A stretch of DNA of 64,000 nt from CAWHBO01 sp963827735. Lineage in GTDB: Bacteria; Patescibacteriota; Patescibacteriia; Patescibacteriales; UBA12075. Made by a program: the position numbers and the translations under genes. Positions 24,125-33,034 of this stretch are shown here, in pieces; the first letter of the stretch is position 1, and each line of letters starts with the position of its first letter. The notes below the pieces were generated by a model. That model was not told the origin of the DNA and searched no databases. It saw only the letters and a list, made by a program, of their open reading frames with translations. The stretch spans positions 1 through 64,000 of the forward strand of contig CAWHBO010000005.1 in the NCBI GenBank assembly GCA_963827735.1, given 5' to 3'.

Positions 24125-24886
24125 ATGGACTATCTTTTTTGGATTGGAGCGATTTTTATTTTTTTGGTATTGCCCGGCTTTCGGGTGATACAGCAGTATC
24201 AAAAAGGCGTGGTGTTCCGTTTTGGCAAGATCACCGGATTGAAAGAGCCGGGGCTTACCTGGATCATCCCGTACATTGAGTGGGTAAGAAAGATTGATCT
24301 TCGGACCGTTACCTTGCCGGTGCCTCCGCAGAAGATCATCACCAAAGACAATGTGTCAATGGACATTTCCGCCGTGTCGTACTATCAAATCGTTGATCCG
24401 GTAAAAAGCATTGTGGCGATTGAAAATGTCATGAGCGCGATTGACCAGATTGCGCAGACAACTGTCAGGAACATCATCGGCCGTTTTCAATTGGATGACG
24501 TGCTGTCAGAACGCGATGCCATCAACAAGGAGATCAGGACCGTGCTGGATTCCCACACCGAACCGTGGGGAGTGGTGGTTTCGGTCGTTGAGATCAAGGA
24601 CATTGAATTGCCGGAAAACATGCAGAGAGCGATGGCCAAGCAAGCCGAAGCGGAACGCGAAAAGCGGGCCAAGATCATTGCGGCGGAAGGCGAACTTTTG
24701 TCCAGCCAGAAGCTGGGCGAGGCGGCCGATGTTATGGCCGCTCATCCGATCGCGCTTCAATTGCGCAATCTTCAGACCATGGCCGAGATCAGCGTTGAGA
24801 AGAATTCCACCATAATTTTCCCGGCGCAATTCATGAGCACCATCAGGGATATAAACAAATTTATGGCCAGCGAAAGCGGCAAATAG
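24125..24886 (+). CDS. SPFH/band 7 family protein (slipin-like)
   Basis: A single N-terminal membrane segment (residues 3-20) precedes the SPFH domain with the usual phrases 'YQKGVVFRFGKITGLKEPGL' and 'VSMDISAVSYYQIVDPVKS'. A coiled-coil region with repeated Ala-Glu-Ala follows ('KQAEAEREKRAKIIAAEGE') and a short C terminus. It forms membrane microdomain scaffolds. No NfeD partner is adjacent. A TATAAT box lies about 25 bases before the ATG. Confidence 0.93.
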   Translation: MDYLFWIGAIFIFLVLPGFRVIQQYQKGVVFRFGKITGLKEPGLTWIIPYIEWVRKIDLRTVTLPVPPQKIITKDNVSMDISAVSYYQIVDPVKSIVAIENVMSAIDQIAQTTVRNIIGRFQLDDVLSERDAINKEIRTVLDSHTEPWGVVVSVVEIKDIELPENMQRAMAKQAEAEREKRAKIIAAEGELLSSQKLGEAADVMAAHPIALQLRNLQTMAEISVEKNSTIIFPAQFMSTIRDINKFMASESGK

Positions 24887-25022
24887 TCAAGCAATCATCG
24901 ACATCCCTTAACCAAATCTTCATTTAACTCAAATAATATTATAAAATCAGGCAAATTCCTCCTGAGGTTTTTTGGAATTGGCGGTCTGGACAAATCAAAA
25001 TTTGAATAAATAATCTACAAAT

Positions 25023-25676
25023 ATGGTTCGGCTGATAAAATTCAGAAGTCTCATAAATCCGGTTATCATTTTTCTGCTTGTGGCTGCCGTCATTTTGATT
25101 TTTGGAAAACCCGTCTGGTGGCCGAGTTTTTATCACCCGGTTTACTATGGCGCCAGTTTTTTGGCGTCAATTTTTTTGATCATGCTTCCTGAATATATTT
25201 TCCGGACGGAGGATGCGTGCCGTCGGGAATCTGTTGTTTTGCTCAGAACCGCCATCGCCATCACTTTTCTTTTAAACGCTTTGGGTGAGCTTTATTTTTA
25301 TCAATTGAGCGAATATGGCATACAGTATGACAAGATCATCCATTTTTTTAACGCTTTTTCTTTTGTCATCGTGCTCACCTCATTTTTAAGATCATTGAGA
25401 AATCTGTCGATCAGAAAAGCGTTGCTCATCAGCCTTGGCCTCGTTACGCTTGGAAGTTTCTTGTGGGAATTGTATGAATTCTCGGTAGACACTGTGTTTA
25501 AGACAGCGGAGTTCGGAGCTAACGGAAAAAACAAATTTGGGGATACATTCTTTGATATCGTTTCGGATTTTGCGGGCGTTGCCTTAAGTTATTTCATTTT
25601 GTCCTCTCCTGTCTGGTCAAAGAAGATCATCAACGAGGTTTGCCATTGGTCCTTGCTTAGCGGGAACAAAAATTAA
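25023..25676 (+). CDS. YjdF/DUF2238-like membrane protein
   Basis: Six hydrophobic segments and conserved polar residues characteristic of the DUF2238 family: 'YDKIIHFFNAFSFVIVL' (Asp-x3-His), 'LWELYEFSVD' and 'KFGDTFFDIVSDFAGV'. The His, Glu and Asp residues may line a metal or substrate site. Function is unknown. The family call is by motif pattern. Confidence 0.7.
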   Translation: MVRLIKFRSLINPVIIFLLVAAVILIFGKPVWWPSFYHPVYYGASFLASIFLIMLPEYIFRTEDACRRESVVLLRTAIAITFLLNALGELYFYQLSEYGIQYDKIIHFFNAFSFVIVLTSFLRSLRNLSIRKALLISLGLVTLGSFLWELYEFSVDTVFKTAEFGANGKNKFGDTFFDIVSDFAGVALSYFILSSPVWSKKIINEVCHWSLLSGNKN

Positions 25677-25692
25677 TTCTTAAAGAAAGCGT

Positions 25693-25779
25693 ATGTTAAA
25701 AAAAATGTTTAAAACCAAAGAAGAGTGGAAAAGATTTTGCATCAATGGCGTTGCTTTAAAATTTATTTCAAAAGTATGA
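25693..25779 (+). CDS. Possible 28-residue leader peptide before msrA
   Basis: ATG 25693 opens a 28-codon basic peptide (MLKKMFKTKEEWKRF and more). Its TGA overlaps the msrA ATG in an ATGA junction, which suggests translational coupling. It may be chance. Confidence 0.3.
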   Translation: MLKKMFKTKEEWKRFCINGVALKFISKV

Positions 25780-26327
25780 ACAAAGAAACCACAAAATTGG
25801 AAACAGCAGTCTTCGGGGGCGGATGTTTCTGGTGCTTGGAAGCATATTTTTCCGCTCTGAGAGGTGTTGATTCTGTAATTTCCGGCTATGCCGGAGGACA
25901 CAAAGCTAATCCTACCTATGAAGAGGTTTCAAGCGGAACAACGGGACATGCCGAAGTCATAAAGATAACGCTTGATCCGGAGATCATAAAGTTCAGTGAA
26001 CTTTTGAATATTTTTTTCCTTTTGCATGACCCCACCACCCGCAACCGCCAAGGCAATGATATTGGGGAACAATATCGTTCAATCATTTTTTACGCTGATG
26101 AATTACAGGAAACTACGGCCAAAAATATAATCGCAGCTTTTGACAAGAAAAAGATTTATAGCAAGAAAATCGTAACCGCAGTTAAGCCGCTCAAAGAATT
26201 CTACCGGGCTGAAGAATATCATCAGCGCTACTTTGAAAGACATCCTGAAAACGCATATTGCAATCTTGTGATATCGCCCAAGATCGCGAAGTTAAAGAAA
26301 GAGTTTTCTAAATACGTAAAAGAATAA
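25776..26327 (+). CDS. msrA: Peptide-methionine (S)-S-oxide reductase MsrA
   Basis: The catalytic GGGCFWC motif is at residues 14-20 with the active Cys at 17. 'SGYAGGHKANPTYEEVSSG' and 'NDIGEQYRSIIF' complete the MsrA signature. It repairs oxidised methionine using thioredoxin-type reductants. Length (183) is normal. The start at 25776 is preferred to the upstream frame opening at 25725, which adds a non-family extension. There is no MsrB in the window. Confidence 0.96.
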   Translation: MNKETTKLETAVFGGGCFWCLEAYFSALRGVDSVISGYAGGHKANPTYEEVSSGTTGHAEVIKITLDPEIIKFSELLNIFFLLHDPTTRNRQGNDIGEQYRSIIFYADELQETTAKNIIAAFDKKKIYSKKIVTAVKPLKEFYRAEEYHQRYFERHPENAYCNLVISPKIAKLKKEFSKYVKE

Positions 26328-26329
26328 AA

Positions 26330-26360
26330 ATACATTGCAGAAATCCAATGTATTTTTTGT
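26330..26360 (+). terminator. Terminator after msrA
   Basis: ATACATTG pairs with CAATGTAT around 8 bases and runs into TTTTTTG. Confidence 0.85.
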
Positions 26361-26387
26361 TTAGCGATTTTAGGTTATAATTAAAGC

Positions 26388-27167
26388 ATGGCTAACAAAA
26401 TTTTAAAAATCATTTACGCCTTGCTGCTTGTCTGTTTTATCATCTCCATTTTCCAGATAAAAAGACTTCCGGAAAAAGCCGAGGTCAACCCGGCGCTTTT
26501 GCAGGAACCGATCCAATCCGCAAGCGAGAGAAAAGATTTCGGTTTTTCTTACCGAGGGAAAAGGTATGACGTCAGGCCCCAAGCGGAGTATGAGCTTTGG
26601 GGGCTCGTGGTCAGCGTTAACAACATTGGCGCCTGGTATAATTTTTATCATGACGAAAATTCCGTCAATCTCAAGGACGTGTGCGTGGTGTGGGGAGATA
26701 ACATTGCCAATGGCGTATATCGCGATCAATCAGTGAAGATCAAAAGCGGAGAGTGGACATGCTACTTCCAGTGGGGCGGCGCCATGAAAGAAAAATTCTA
26801 TCCTAACAAATTATCCAACAACCATTTGCTTGCGTCCGATGAAAAAGTCCAGGAAGCCATTCGCGGAGTCCGGGTCGGGGATCAGCTTCACCTGAAAGGC
26901 GCGCTTGCGGACTATGCCGAAAGCGGTACAAATCAGTTCCGTATGACCAGCCTAACCCGCGATGACGACAACCACTCTTCCCGCGGCAACGGCGCCTGCG
27001 AAATTTTTTATGTGGACGACATCCAAATTTTCCAGCGCAATCAGGCCGCGTGGCATGCGGTAAATTTTTGGAGCATCAGAGTTCTCTTGGGGTTGATGGT
27101 TGCGCAATTTATGATATTTTTGATTGCTTCTTTAAAATTTGTTAAAAAATTGCGAAGAGAAAATTAG
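26388..27167 (+). CDS. Unrecognised membrane-anchored protein
   Basis: Hydrophobic helices at both ends (residues 5-22 and about 226-249) enclose a globular extracytoplasmic domain with several Trp and two or three Cys ('VCVVWGDNIANGVYRD', 'SGEWTCYFQWGG', 'GACEIFYVDDIQIFQ'). The domain looks like a conserved family of unknown role. TATAAT ends 6 bases before ATG, so the transcript is probably leaderless. Confidence 0.7.
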   Translation: MANKILKIIYALLLVCFIISIFQIKRLPEKAEVNPALLQEPIQSASERKDFGFSYRGKRYDVRPQAEYELWGLVVSVNNIGAWYNFYHDENSVNLKDVCVVWGDNIANGVYRDQSVKIKSGEWTCYFQWGGAMKEKFYPNKLSNNHLLASDEKVQEAIRGVRVGDQLHLKGALADYAESGTNQFRMTSLTRDDDNHSSRGNGACEIFYVDDIQIFQRNQAAWHAVNFWSIRVLLGLMVAQFMIFLIASLKFVKKLRREN

Positions 27168-27176
27168 GCAAAAAGA

Positions 27177-27207
27177 AAGCCCCATCCAGAGATGAGGCTT
27201 TTAAAAT
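27177..27207 (+). terminator. Terminator between convergent genes
   Basis: AAAGCCCCATC pairs with GATGAGGCTTT with one mismatch and is followed by T-rich sequence. Confidence 0.75.
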
Positions 27208-27221
27208 TTATCCTATTGTTC

Positions 27222-27623
27222 TTATCGGAGCTTCCCCCTAACTAAAGATCGGATTTTTGATGATTGTTTTTTGCGTTTGTTAAAGTCAATTATCTTGTTA
27301 ACTGTTTTGGTCGCCTTCGTTTTGCCTTGGCCGCGGTTGATGAAAGAAAAAGGCCATTCTTTTGGTTCGCCGCCACCTTCTTTCCGGAAAATTTTGTATT
27401 TGAGATTGAATTGTGCTTGAGATGATTCAATCTTTTTTAAAAAAACGCTTGGTCTTTCTTTTCCGTCGTCATCAACGAACAAATCAGACGGAACGATATA
27501 GCCTTGGCCTTCTTTCGTTTGTATTGTTTCATCTGCTCGGCAAATGCCAGATAGGTCTCTGGCAATCATCTCGTTTGTATGTGAGCCAATCGGTACCAGG
27601 ATCCAAATTACATTTTTTTCCAT
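27222..27623 (-). CDS. Unrecognised 133-residue protein
   Basis: A soluble protein starting 'MEKNVIWILVPIGSHTNEMI', with a conserved-looking central part ('GQGYIVPSDLFVDDDGKERP') and a very basic C-terminal tail rich in Lys and Arg. It has a clear AAAGGAGC site before the ATG. A TTGACA promoter overlapped by a palindrome lies upstream, so it is probably regulated. No family is recognised. Confidence 0.7.
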   Translation of the reverse strand: MEKNVIWILVPIGSHTNEMIARDLSGICRADETIQTKEGQGYIVPSDLFVDDDGKERPSVFLKKIESSQAQFNLKYKIFRKEGGGEPKEWPFSFINRGQGKTKATKTVNKIIDFNKRKKQSSKIRSLVRGKLR

Positions 27624-27705
27624 TTTAAGCTCCTTTTCAAAAAGTTGTTTATATTTATATTTTTATTTTGTAATATTGGTAAACAGCGTTTTTATATTAT
27701 TACCT

Positions 27706-27735
27706 AGTATTAGCATAATACTTAAAATTTGTCAA
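27706..27735 (-). promoter_or_regulatory. Promoter with operator-like palindrome
   Basis: On the minus strand TTGACA (27730-27735), a 17-base spacer and TAATAC (27707-27712). AGTATTA and TAATACT (27706-27722) form a perfect 7-bp inverted repeat over the -10 box. The leader is about 75 bases. Confidence 0.65.
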
Positions 27736-27822
27736 ACATATGCGAGGGAAAGCCTTGCGTTATATCAGATAAAGGAATATACTCAAGGATACTGTTATAA
27801 ATAACTTAGATTTAGAAAAATT

Positions 27823-28593
27823 ATGAAAAATTTTAATCGAAAAAATTCCGGCGACCGGGATGGCGGCGGTTTCAGAAACAAAGGCTTTGACCGCAGGGAT
27901 TCTGACCGGCCGGAAATGTTTAAAGCGACTTGTTCTGAATGCGGACAAAGATGTGAAGTGCCGTTCAAGCCGAGCGGCGACAAGCCCGTTTTCTGCAGCA
28001 ATTGCTTTGGACAAAGAAGAGAAGAAGGCGGAGACAGGGATAGGGGTGGAGACAGAGGCCGCGACCGTGATCGCCGAGATTCCGGCAACAGGGGTTTTGA
28101 CCGCAGAGACGCAGGCAGATTGGAAATGTTCAGCGCGATTTGCGATGAATGCGGACAAAGATGCGAAGTGCCTTTCAAACCGAGCGGAGACAAGCCGGTT
28201 TTTTGCAGTGAGTGTTTTGGGAAGAAAAAAGAAGGCAATGGCGGCGGTAAAGACAGGGACAGGAGAGGTTCTGATAGATCAGACGGCGGCGGCAAGATGA
28301 AAGAACAGCTGGATATACTTAATTCCAAATTGGACAAGATCATCAAAGCCTTGTATCCGAATGCTGTCAATGAACAAGTTGTTAAAGAAATTAAGATAAA
28401 AAAAGAAGCGCCAGTTGTCGTGCCGGAAAAAAAGGAAGCAAAATCAAAAACGAAAGATAAAAATGCTGAAAAGAAAACCCCAGAGCTTAAAAAGAAAGAA
28501 GTTAAGAAAGAAGCAAAGAAAGAGGTAAAGAAACCGGTGGCAAAGACCCCGAAAAGCCGCGTTGCGGCCTCGGGGCGAGGGAAAAAGAAATAA
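27823..28593 (+). CDS. Double CxxC-x17-CxxC zinc-binding protein
   Basis: Two near-identical zinc-ribbon modules are visible, CSEC...CSNC (Cys37, 40, 58, 61) and CDEC...CSEC (Cys107, 110, 128, 131), each with 17 residues between the pairs and the phrase CEVPFKPSGDKPVFC. Arg/Gly/Asp-rich linkers precede each module (GGDRDRGGDRGRDRDRRD). A short helix ('MKEQLDILNSKLDKIIKALY') and a long Lys-rich tail follow. Such proteins are common in CPR and probably bind nucleic acid. The module duplication is clear in sequence. Confidence 0.85.
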   Translation: MKNFNRKNSGDRDGGGFRNKGFDRRDSDRPEMFKATCSECGQRCEVPFKPSGDKPVFCSNCFGQRREEGGDRDRGGDRGRDRDRRDSGNRGFDRRDAGRLEMFSAICDECGQRCEVPFKPSGDKPVFCSECFGKKKEGNGGGKDRDRRGSDRSDGGGKMKEQLDILNSKLDKIIKALYPNAVNEQVVKEIKIKKEAPVVVPEKKEAKSKTKDKNAEKKTPELKKKEVKKEAKKEVKKPVAKTPKSRVAASGRGKKK

Positions 28594-28629
28594 AGAATTA
28601 AAAAGAAAAATAAGATAAATAAGACTTAA

Positions 28630-28653
28630 AACATCAGCTTGCGCTGATGTTTT
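28630..28653 (+). terminator. Terminator
   Basis: ACATCAGC pairs with GCTGATGT around a TTGC loop and is followed by TTTT. Confidence 0.8.
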
Positions 28654-28732
28654 ATGTTACTTTTGTATTTGTTTGTCGTATATATTTATAAGTGCTAAAA
28701 TTAAGATATAATTAAAATTAATAAAAAATTTT

Positions 28733-29764
28733 ATGGAGTTTTTAAACAAGCTCAATTTAAAACCGGGAGCAATTTTAAAAATTGCAGGAATCGTTTTTCT
28801 TGCAGTGATCGCGCTCGTTTTTTTGTTTCGTATTTTGGGGACATCTTTTAAAGTCATGACCAACGGCGTAACCTCCCAAGGGTATTCCCCTATGGCGGCT
28901 GCCGATGAAGCCATGTTTTCATCCAAAGGTTATGACATGGATGGCGGCAGCGGAGCCATCTCAATGTCAGTTAGAAACGCGGAATCAATGATGACGCAGA
29001 TTCAGGCGGTTTCCGGCGACACGGCCGAGGACTTTGAAGTAACGAATTATAATGCCACAATTGAAACGAACAGATTGGACGCAACCTGTCAAAGTGTTTC
29101 CGACCTCAAGCAGAAAGATTATGTGATTTTTGAAAGTTCAAATCGTTATGATCATGGTTGTTATTTTAATTTTAAAGTGAAAACGAAGGAAGTAAGCGGA
29201 ATCTTGGATATCATAAAAGCATTTAACCCCAAAGACCTGGTAACCAACACGGAAACGATCAAGCGCCTGGTGGATGATTTTACCAGTGAAACCGAGATTC
29301 TTCAAAAAAAGCAAGCGGTGATTGTAAGCACCTTGGAAAATGCCATCAAGTCTTACGACGAGATCAGCAAGCTTGCCACTCAGGTGAAAGATGTGGAAAG
29401 CCTTTCCAACATCATCACTTCCAAGATCAACATCATTGAACGCCTGTCGCAGGAGCGCATCAGCGTCAGCGAACAGCTGGACCGGCTGGCGCGGGCCAAG
29501 GCCGATCAATTGGACCGGTTGGAATATGTATATTTCAATGTGAATGTTTATGAGAACAAATTCATTGATTCGGAAAACCTGAAAGATTCTTGGAAAACAG
29601 CGGTAAAAAGATTTGTCAGCGACTCAAACAAAATTTTGCAGGAGCTAAGCATCGGCCTGGCCGTGACCATCCTGATGATCATCCAGTATCTGATTTATAT
29701 CATAATCTTGTTGATAACGGCCAAGTTTGCCTGGAAGCTGGCAAAATATATTTGGAAACGATAA
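28733..29764 (+). CDS. DUF4349 domain membrane protein
   Basis: An N-terminal helix (about 15-36) and a C-terminal pair of helices (about 303-338) enclose an extracytoplasmic DUF4349 region, with the coiled coil at about 190-265 ('LATQVKDVESLSNIITSKIN', 'ISVSEQLDRLARAKADQLDR') and the terminal 'LEYVYFNVNVYE'. DUF4349 proteins are predicted lipoprotein- or membrane-bound sensors or scaffolds of unknown role. Promoter TATAAT lies about 25 bases upstream. Confidence 0.85.
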   Translation: MEFLNKLNLKPGAILKIAGIVFLAVIALVFLFRILGTSFKVMTNGVTSQGYSPMAAADEAMFSSKGYDMDGGSGAISMSVRNAESMMTQIQAVSGDTAEDFEVTNYNATIETNRLDATCQSVSDLKQKDYVIFESSNRYDHGCYFNFKVKTKEVSGILDIIKAFNPKDLVTNTETIKRLVDDFTSETEILQKKQAVIVSTLENAIKSYDEISKLATQVKDVESLSNIITSKINIIERLSQERISVSEQLDRLARAKADQLDRLEYVYFNVNVYENKFIDSENLKDSWKTAVKRFVSDSNKILQELSIGLAVTILMIIQYLIYIIILLITAKFAWKLAKYIWKR

Positions 29765-29779
29765 GGAAGTACATAAAAA

Positions 29780-29814
29780 GCCCCGTCCCGCAAAATGCGA
29801 GACGGGTTTTTTAT
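29780..29814 (+). terminator. Intrinsic terminator
   Basis: CCCGTC pairs with GACGGG, with an inner CGCA/TGCG pairing, and is followed by six T. It lies between convergent genes. Confidence 0.88.
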
Positions 29815-29859
29815 AATAAAGTATATTAGACTTTAAATTTTGCAAGATGAAATGGGAGT

Positions 29860-32313
29860 TTAGAAAGTTAAATTGGTTTGCAAATGATAGTAAGGCGGGC
29901 GATCTTTGTAGCGCTTGATTGCCAGGCGAATGATCTCTTCCAGAAAATCGCCGTAGTCCATTCCAATGAGTTCCGCTACTCCGGGGACCAAATCTCCGTC
30001 ATTGATGGACGGATTGGGGTTAAGCTCCAACACGTAAGGATTGCCGTTTTTATCAACTTTAACTTCAACGCGGCCGTAATCATGGCAATCAAGAAGCAGA
30101 TATGTATCCAACGCGATCTCTGTTATCAGCTGTTCCAGACGCTTGGGGATATTTTTTGGCGGGCGCTGGGTTATGATCTTGTCATAAACGGAACTGTCCG
30201 CCCATTTGGCTTCGTAAGGGTAGATGTGCCAGATTCCCGGCGGGAGTTCGGAAAAAATTGCTCGCCCCAAGGGCAGGACTCTGACATCATCCTCTTCGCT
30301 GCCGATGATGGAAACATCATATTCATCGCCTTCAATATACTCTTCAACGAGCGCCGGGCTTTGAAGCTCGGTGATGACTTTTTCCAATTGTTTTCTCAGC
30401 TGTTTTTTGTCGGTTACGACCGAGTCATTGGTGATGCCGATGGAATTGTCAGTGTTGGCGGGCTTGACGATCAAGGGGTACTGCAATGATTCATCAATTT
30501 CATCATTGACGCTGTACGCATAGTCCCATTTCGGTGTCGGGATGCCCTGATATGCCATAAGCTTTTTGACTTTGATCTTATCAATGCACAGCCCGAGCGT
30601 AAAGGGATTTGATCCGGTGTACGGTATCTGCAAGGTATCAAGAATCGCGGCCGCATGCGGCTCCAGCAAGCTGGAGTTGTTGATCCGTTCGCAGACGTTG
30701 AAGATCAAGTCCACGTCGCTTTTCTTGATTTCGGAAATGACATTTTCCAGATTGTTGAAATCAAAAAATCTGACATGATACCCGCGTGCCACCAGCGCTT
30801 TCTCAATGTTTTTCCCAACATCCATAAGATCAGCTTCCACGGAAGAAGCTTCGCCTTCAAAAATGTTGCAGGCAATGCCGATTTTCAATTGGCGCTGATC
30901 TTTGATCTCAAGCATGCGGATATGCTCAATTTTGGCGGCGCCTTGCAGAAGATCCTTGTTTGATGAAGCCATGGAAAAGCGGTTTTTCCTTAAAGTTTTT
31001 CCAATGGAAGAGGCGGGGTCGTATTTTGCGACTTCATAATGAATGAATTTTAAAGCCTCATCCAGATTGTCTTCCGCGTCAATGGGATTGTCTCCGGAAA
31101 CCACGATCCAACCCAGATATTCATAACCTTCCGGCGGGACCAGGACCGGATCGCCGACTTTTTTAAACAGGCACAATTCTTCCACTCCGCGCATGGTCTT
31201 GACTTCTTCTTTGATGTTAAGCTTAACCAGCAACCCGGAATTTTCCGGAGTGAAAGTGTTGCTGATCAGATACTTCCTTGGCGTTTCCGGCCTTTTGATT
31301 TTTTCAATGTATATTCCGAAAGCGATCTTGACCGCTTCTTCAATCAGATCAACCCGCCAAGCCTCTTTGGTGAATGAATAGGTTTCGTCGCCGCCCATGC
31401 GCAAGTTGATTTCAATCGGCACCGGGCCGTTCTTGGTCGCTTTGGCTTCAAAATGAACGCAACCGTTTTCAATGCCCAATTTTTCCAAGACTTTCTCCGC
31501 CATCTCAATCAGATCTTCCTGGTCCTTATCCGGCAAGTTGGATGGGATCGCTTCCTGAGTTTCAATGAAGAATGGCTCCGCAGTCTTGTAATTATCAACG
31601 ATGGAATAGAATTTGATTTTTCCATTCTGCAAAAGGATATCAATGTCAACTTCATCGCCATCAATATAATCTTCCACCAAAATTTCCAAGCCTTCATTTA
31701 AAGCTGATTCGGTGTTAACGGAAATGTTGTTTTTGATATACCCGTACGTATCATAAAATTCATCCTTATCATTGGCTTTGACCACGAAAGCGCTGGAAGC
31801 GCCGTAGGTTGGTTTAAAAACGACCGGAAAAGAAAAATTGTTGGCCGCATATTCCAAGTCTTTGGCGGACTTGATCAACATGTGTTTGGGGGCTTTGATG
31901 CTGTTCTCTTCGCAAAATTTCCTGAACAAGAATTTGTTCCTGACCTTTTTCGCGACTTTTTGGGGAATTCCGACCAGGTTGAACTTGTCTGCGATTTTGG
32001 ATGTAAGCATGATATCATCTTCCCAGAAGGTCAGTACGCCATCAATTTTGGTATTCGGATGAGCTGATAGAAAATTTTCCAGATCCTCGATGGCTTTGGT
32101 ATGATTCTTGTTGTCAGTGATGATCCACCGGTCAACATAAGCATTGGCCCAATTTTTTTCCGGGTTCATGACAATGATTTTAAGCCCGAGCCGTTTGAGT
32201 TTTTGGATGATGAATCTTTTCTTCAGGGAGCCGGTGTTTATGAGGAGCAAAGTTTTGTCTTTAAACACTGATTCGGACGCGTCCACTGTGATCTTTTGTT
32301 TAATGTTGTTCAT
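29860..32313 (-). CDS. Tandem ATP-grasp ligase, C-terminal half D-Ala-D-Ala-ligase-like
   Basis: The 817-residue protein holds two ATP-grasp units. The first (about 15-330) has a preATP-grasp Rossmann domain and 'FPVVFKPTYGASSAFVVKA' plus 'GCVHFEAKATKNGPVPIEIN' with the metal-binding Glu/Asn. The second (about 480-815) resembles D-alanine-D-alanine ligase: 'YPLIVKPANTDNSIGI', 'ALVEEYIEGDEYDVSI' and 'VLELNPNPSINDGD'. Between them is a linker. It would form amide bonds between carboxylate and amine substrates using ATP. A GNAT acyltransferase gene is divergent and adjacent. Substrates are unknown; peptide or cell-wall-related synthesis is inference. Confidence 0.85.
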   Translation of the reverse strand: MNNIKQKITVDASESVFKDKTLLLINTGSLKKRFIIQKLKRLGLKIIVMNPEKNWANAYVDRWIITDNKNHTKAIEDLENFLSAHPNTKIDGVLTFWEDDIMLTSKIADKFNLVGIPQKVAKKVRNKFLFRKFCEENSIKAPKHMLIKSAKDLEYAANNFSFPVVFKPTYGASSAFVVKANDKDEFYDTYGYIKNNISVNTESALNEGLEILVEDYIDGDEVDIDILLQNGKIKFYSIVDNYKTAEPFFIETQEAIPSNLPDKDQEDLIEMAEKVLEKLGIENGCVHFEAKATKNGPVPIEINLRMGGDETYSFTKEAWRVDLIEEAVKIAFGIYIEKIKRPETPRKYLISNTFTPENSGLLVKLNIKEEVKTMRGVEELCLFKKVGDPVLVPPEGYEYLGWIVVSGDNPIDAEDNLDEALKFIHYEVAKYDPASSIGKTLRKNRFSMASSNKDLLQGAAKIEHIRMLEIKDQRQLKIGIACNIFEGEASSVEADLMDVGKNIEKALVARGYHVRFFDFNNLENVISEIKKSDVDLIFNVCERINNSSLLEPHAAAILDTLQIPYTGSNPFTLGLCIDKIKVKKLMAYQGIPTPKWDYAYSVNDEIDESLQYPLIVKPANTDNSIGITNDSVVTDKKQLRKQLEKVITELQSPALVEEYIEGDEYDVSIIGSEEDDVRVLPLGRAIFSELPPGIWHIYPYEAKWADSSVYDKIITQRPPKNIPKRLEQLITEIALDTYLLLDCHDYGRVEVKVDKNGNPYVLELNPNPSINDGDLVPGVAELIGMDYGDFLEEIIRLAIKRYKDRPPYYHLQTNLTF

Positions 32314-32457
32314 ATAATGAATTTATATTGATATATAATATATAATTATAGTACGCTTGACTCAAAAGTCAACAATTTTTTTAAATCTTTGCAACTTTTA
32401 GAACATCGGGAAATTTGGTATAATGGATACAGTCGGTTAAATCTAAACCTAAATTCC

Positions 32458-32937
32458 ATGAAAATAAGAAAATATCAGACAAAGGACGGAAAATCAATTT
32501 TGGCGATTGAAAAAAAAGTTTATCCCAAACATTTGGTGGTCGGGAAAGAACTGCTTTTTGATCTGAGGTGGTTTGAGGGTCATAAGTTTTCTTATGTGGT
32601 TGAAGATGAGGGCAAGATTGTCGGGTACATGATGGTTATCCGCTATCATAAACCTTTGTTCCATTTATCTGACATCTGTCTGTTGCCGGAACATCAGGGG
32701 CGGGGACTGGGAAAAAAATTGCTGCTTAAGCTCATTGATCTGATCGCCAAGAGCGGCGACTGCCTGCTTGATGTTCATCTGAACAAAAATTCTTTAGCCT
32801 TATTTGACAGCTGTCTTGACGCTTTTAAAAAAAATAAGATCACTTTGGCTCTTGAACTGCCTTTCCCAAACTACTTTTTCCAAGGCGAAACGGCGTTTTA
32901 CCGGTTGTATAAAAAAATTTCAGAGGAGAAAAATTGA
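32458..32937 (+). CDS. GNAT family N-acetyltransferase
   Basis: The 159-residue product carries the GNAT acetyl-CoA loop 'LLPEHQGRGLGKKLLLKLID' and the preceding strand 'KIVGYMMVIRYHKPLFHLSD'. An extended -10 (TGGTATAAT, -10 at 32419-32424) lies 33 bases before ATG 32458, which excludes the longer frame opening at 32389. It is divergent from the ATP-grasp ligase, and a shared pathway is possible. The substrate is unknown. Confidence 0.88.
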   Translation: MKIRKYQTKDGKSILAIEKKVYPKHLVVGKELLFDLRWFEGHKFSYVVEDEGKIVGYMMVIRYHKPLFHLSDICLLPEHQGRGLGKKLLLKLIDLIAKSGDCLLDVHLNKNSLALFDSCLDAFKKNKITLALELPFPNYFFQGETAFYRLYKKISEEKN

Positions 32938-32957
32938 GTTTAATTTTTACGCATGCA

Positions 32958-32985
32958 TAAGCTTTTCGTTGAAAAGCTTTTTTTA
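32958..32985 (+). terminator. Intrinsic terminator after the GNAT gene
   Basis: AAGCTTTTC and GAAAAGCTT pair perfectly around a GTT loop and run into seven T. Confidence 0.9.
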
Positions 32986-33034
32986 TTCCCTGAAAATTGG
33001 TATAATATAGGCAATAAATAATTAATAATTTTTT

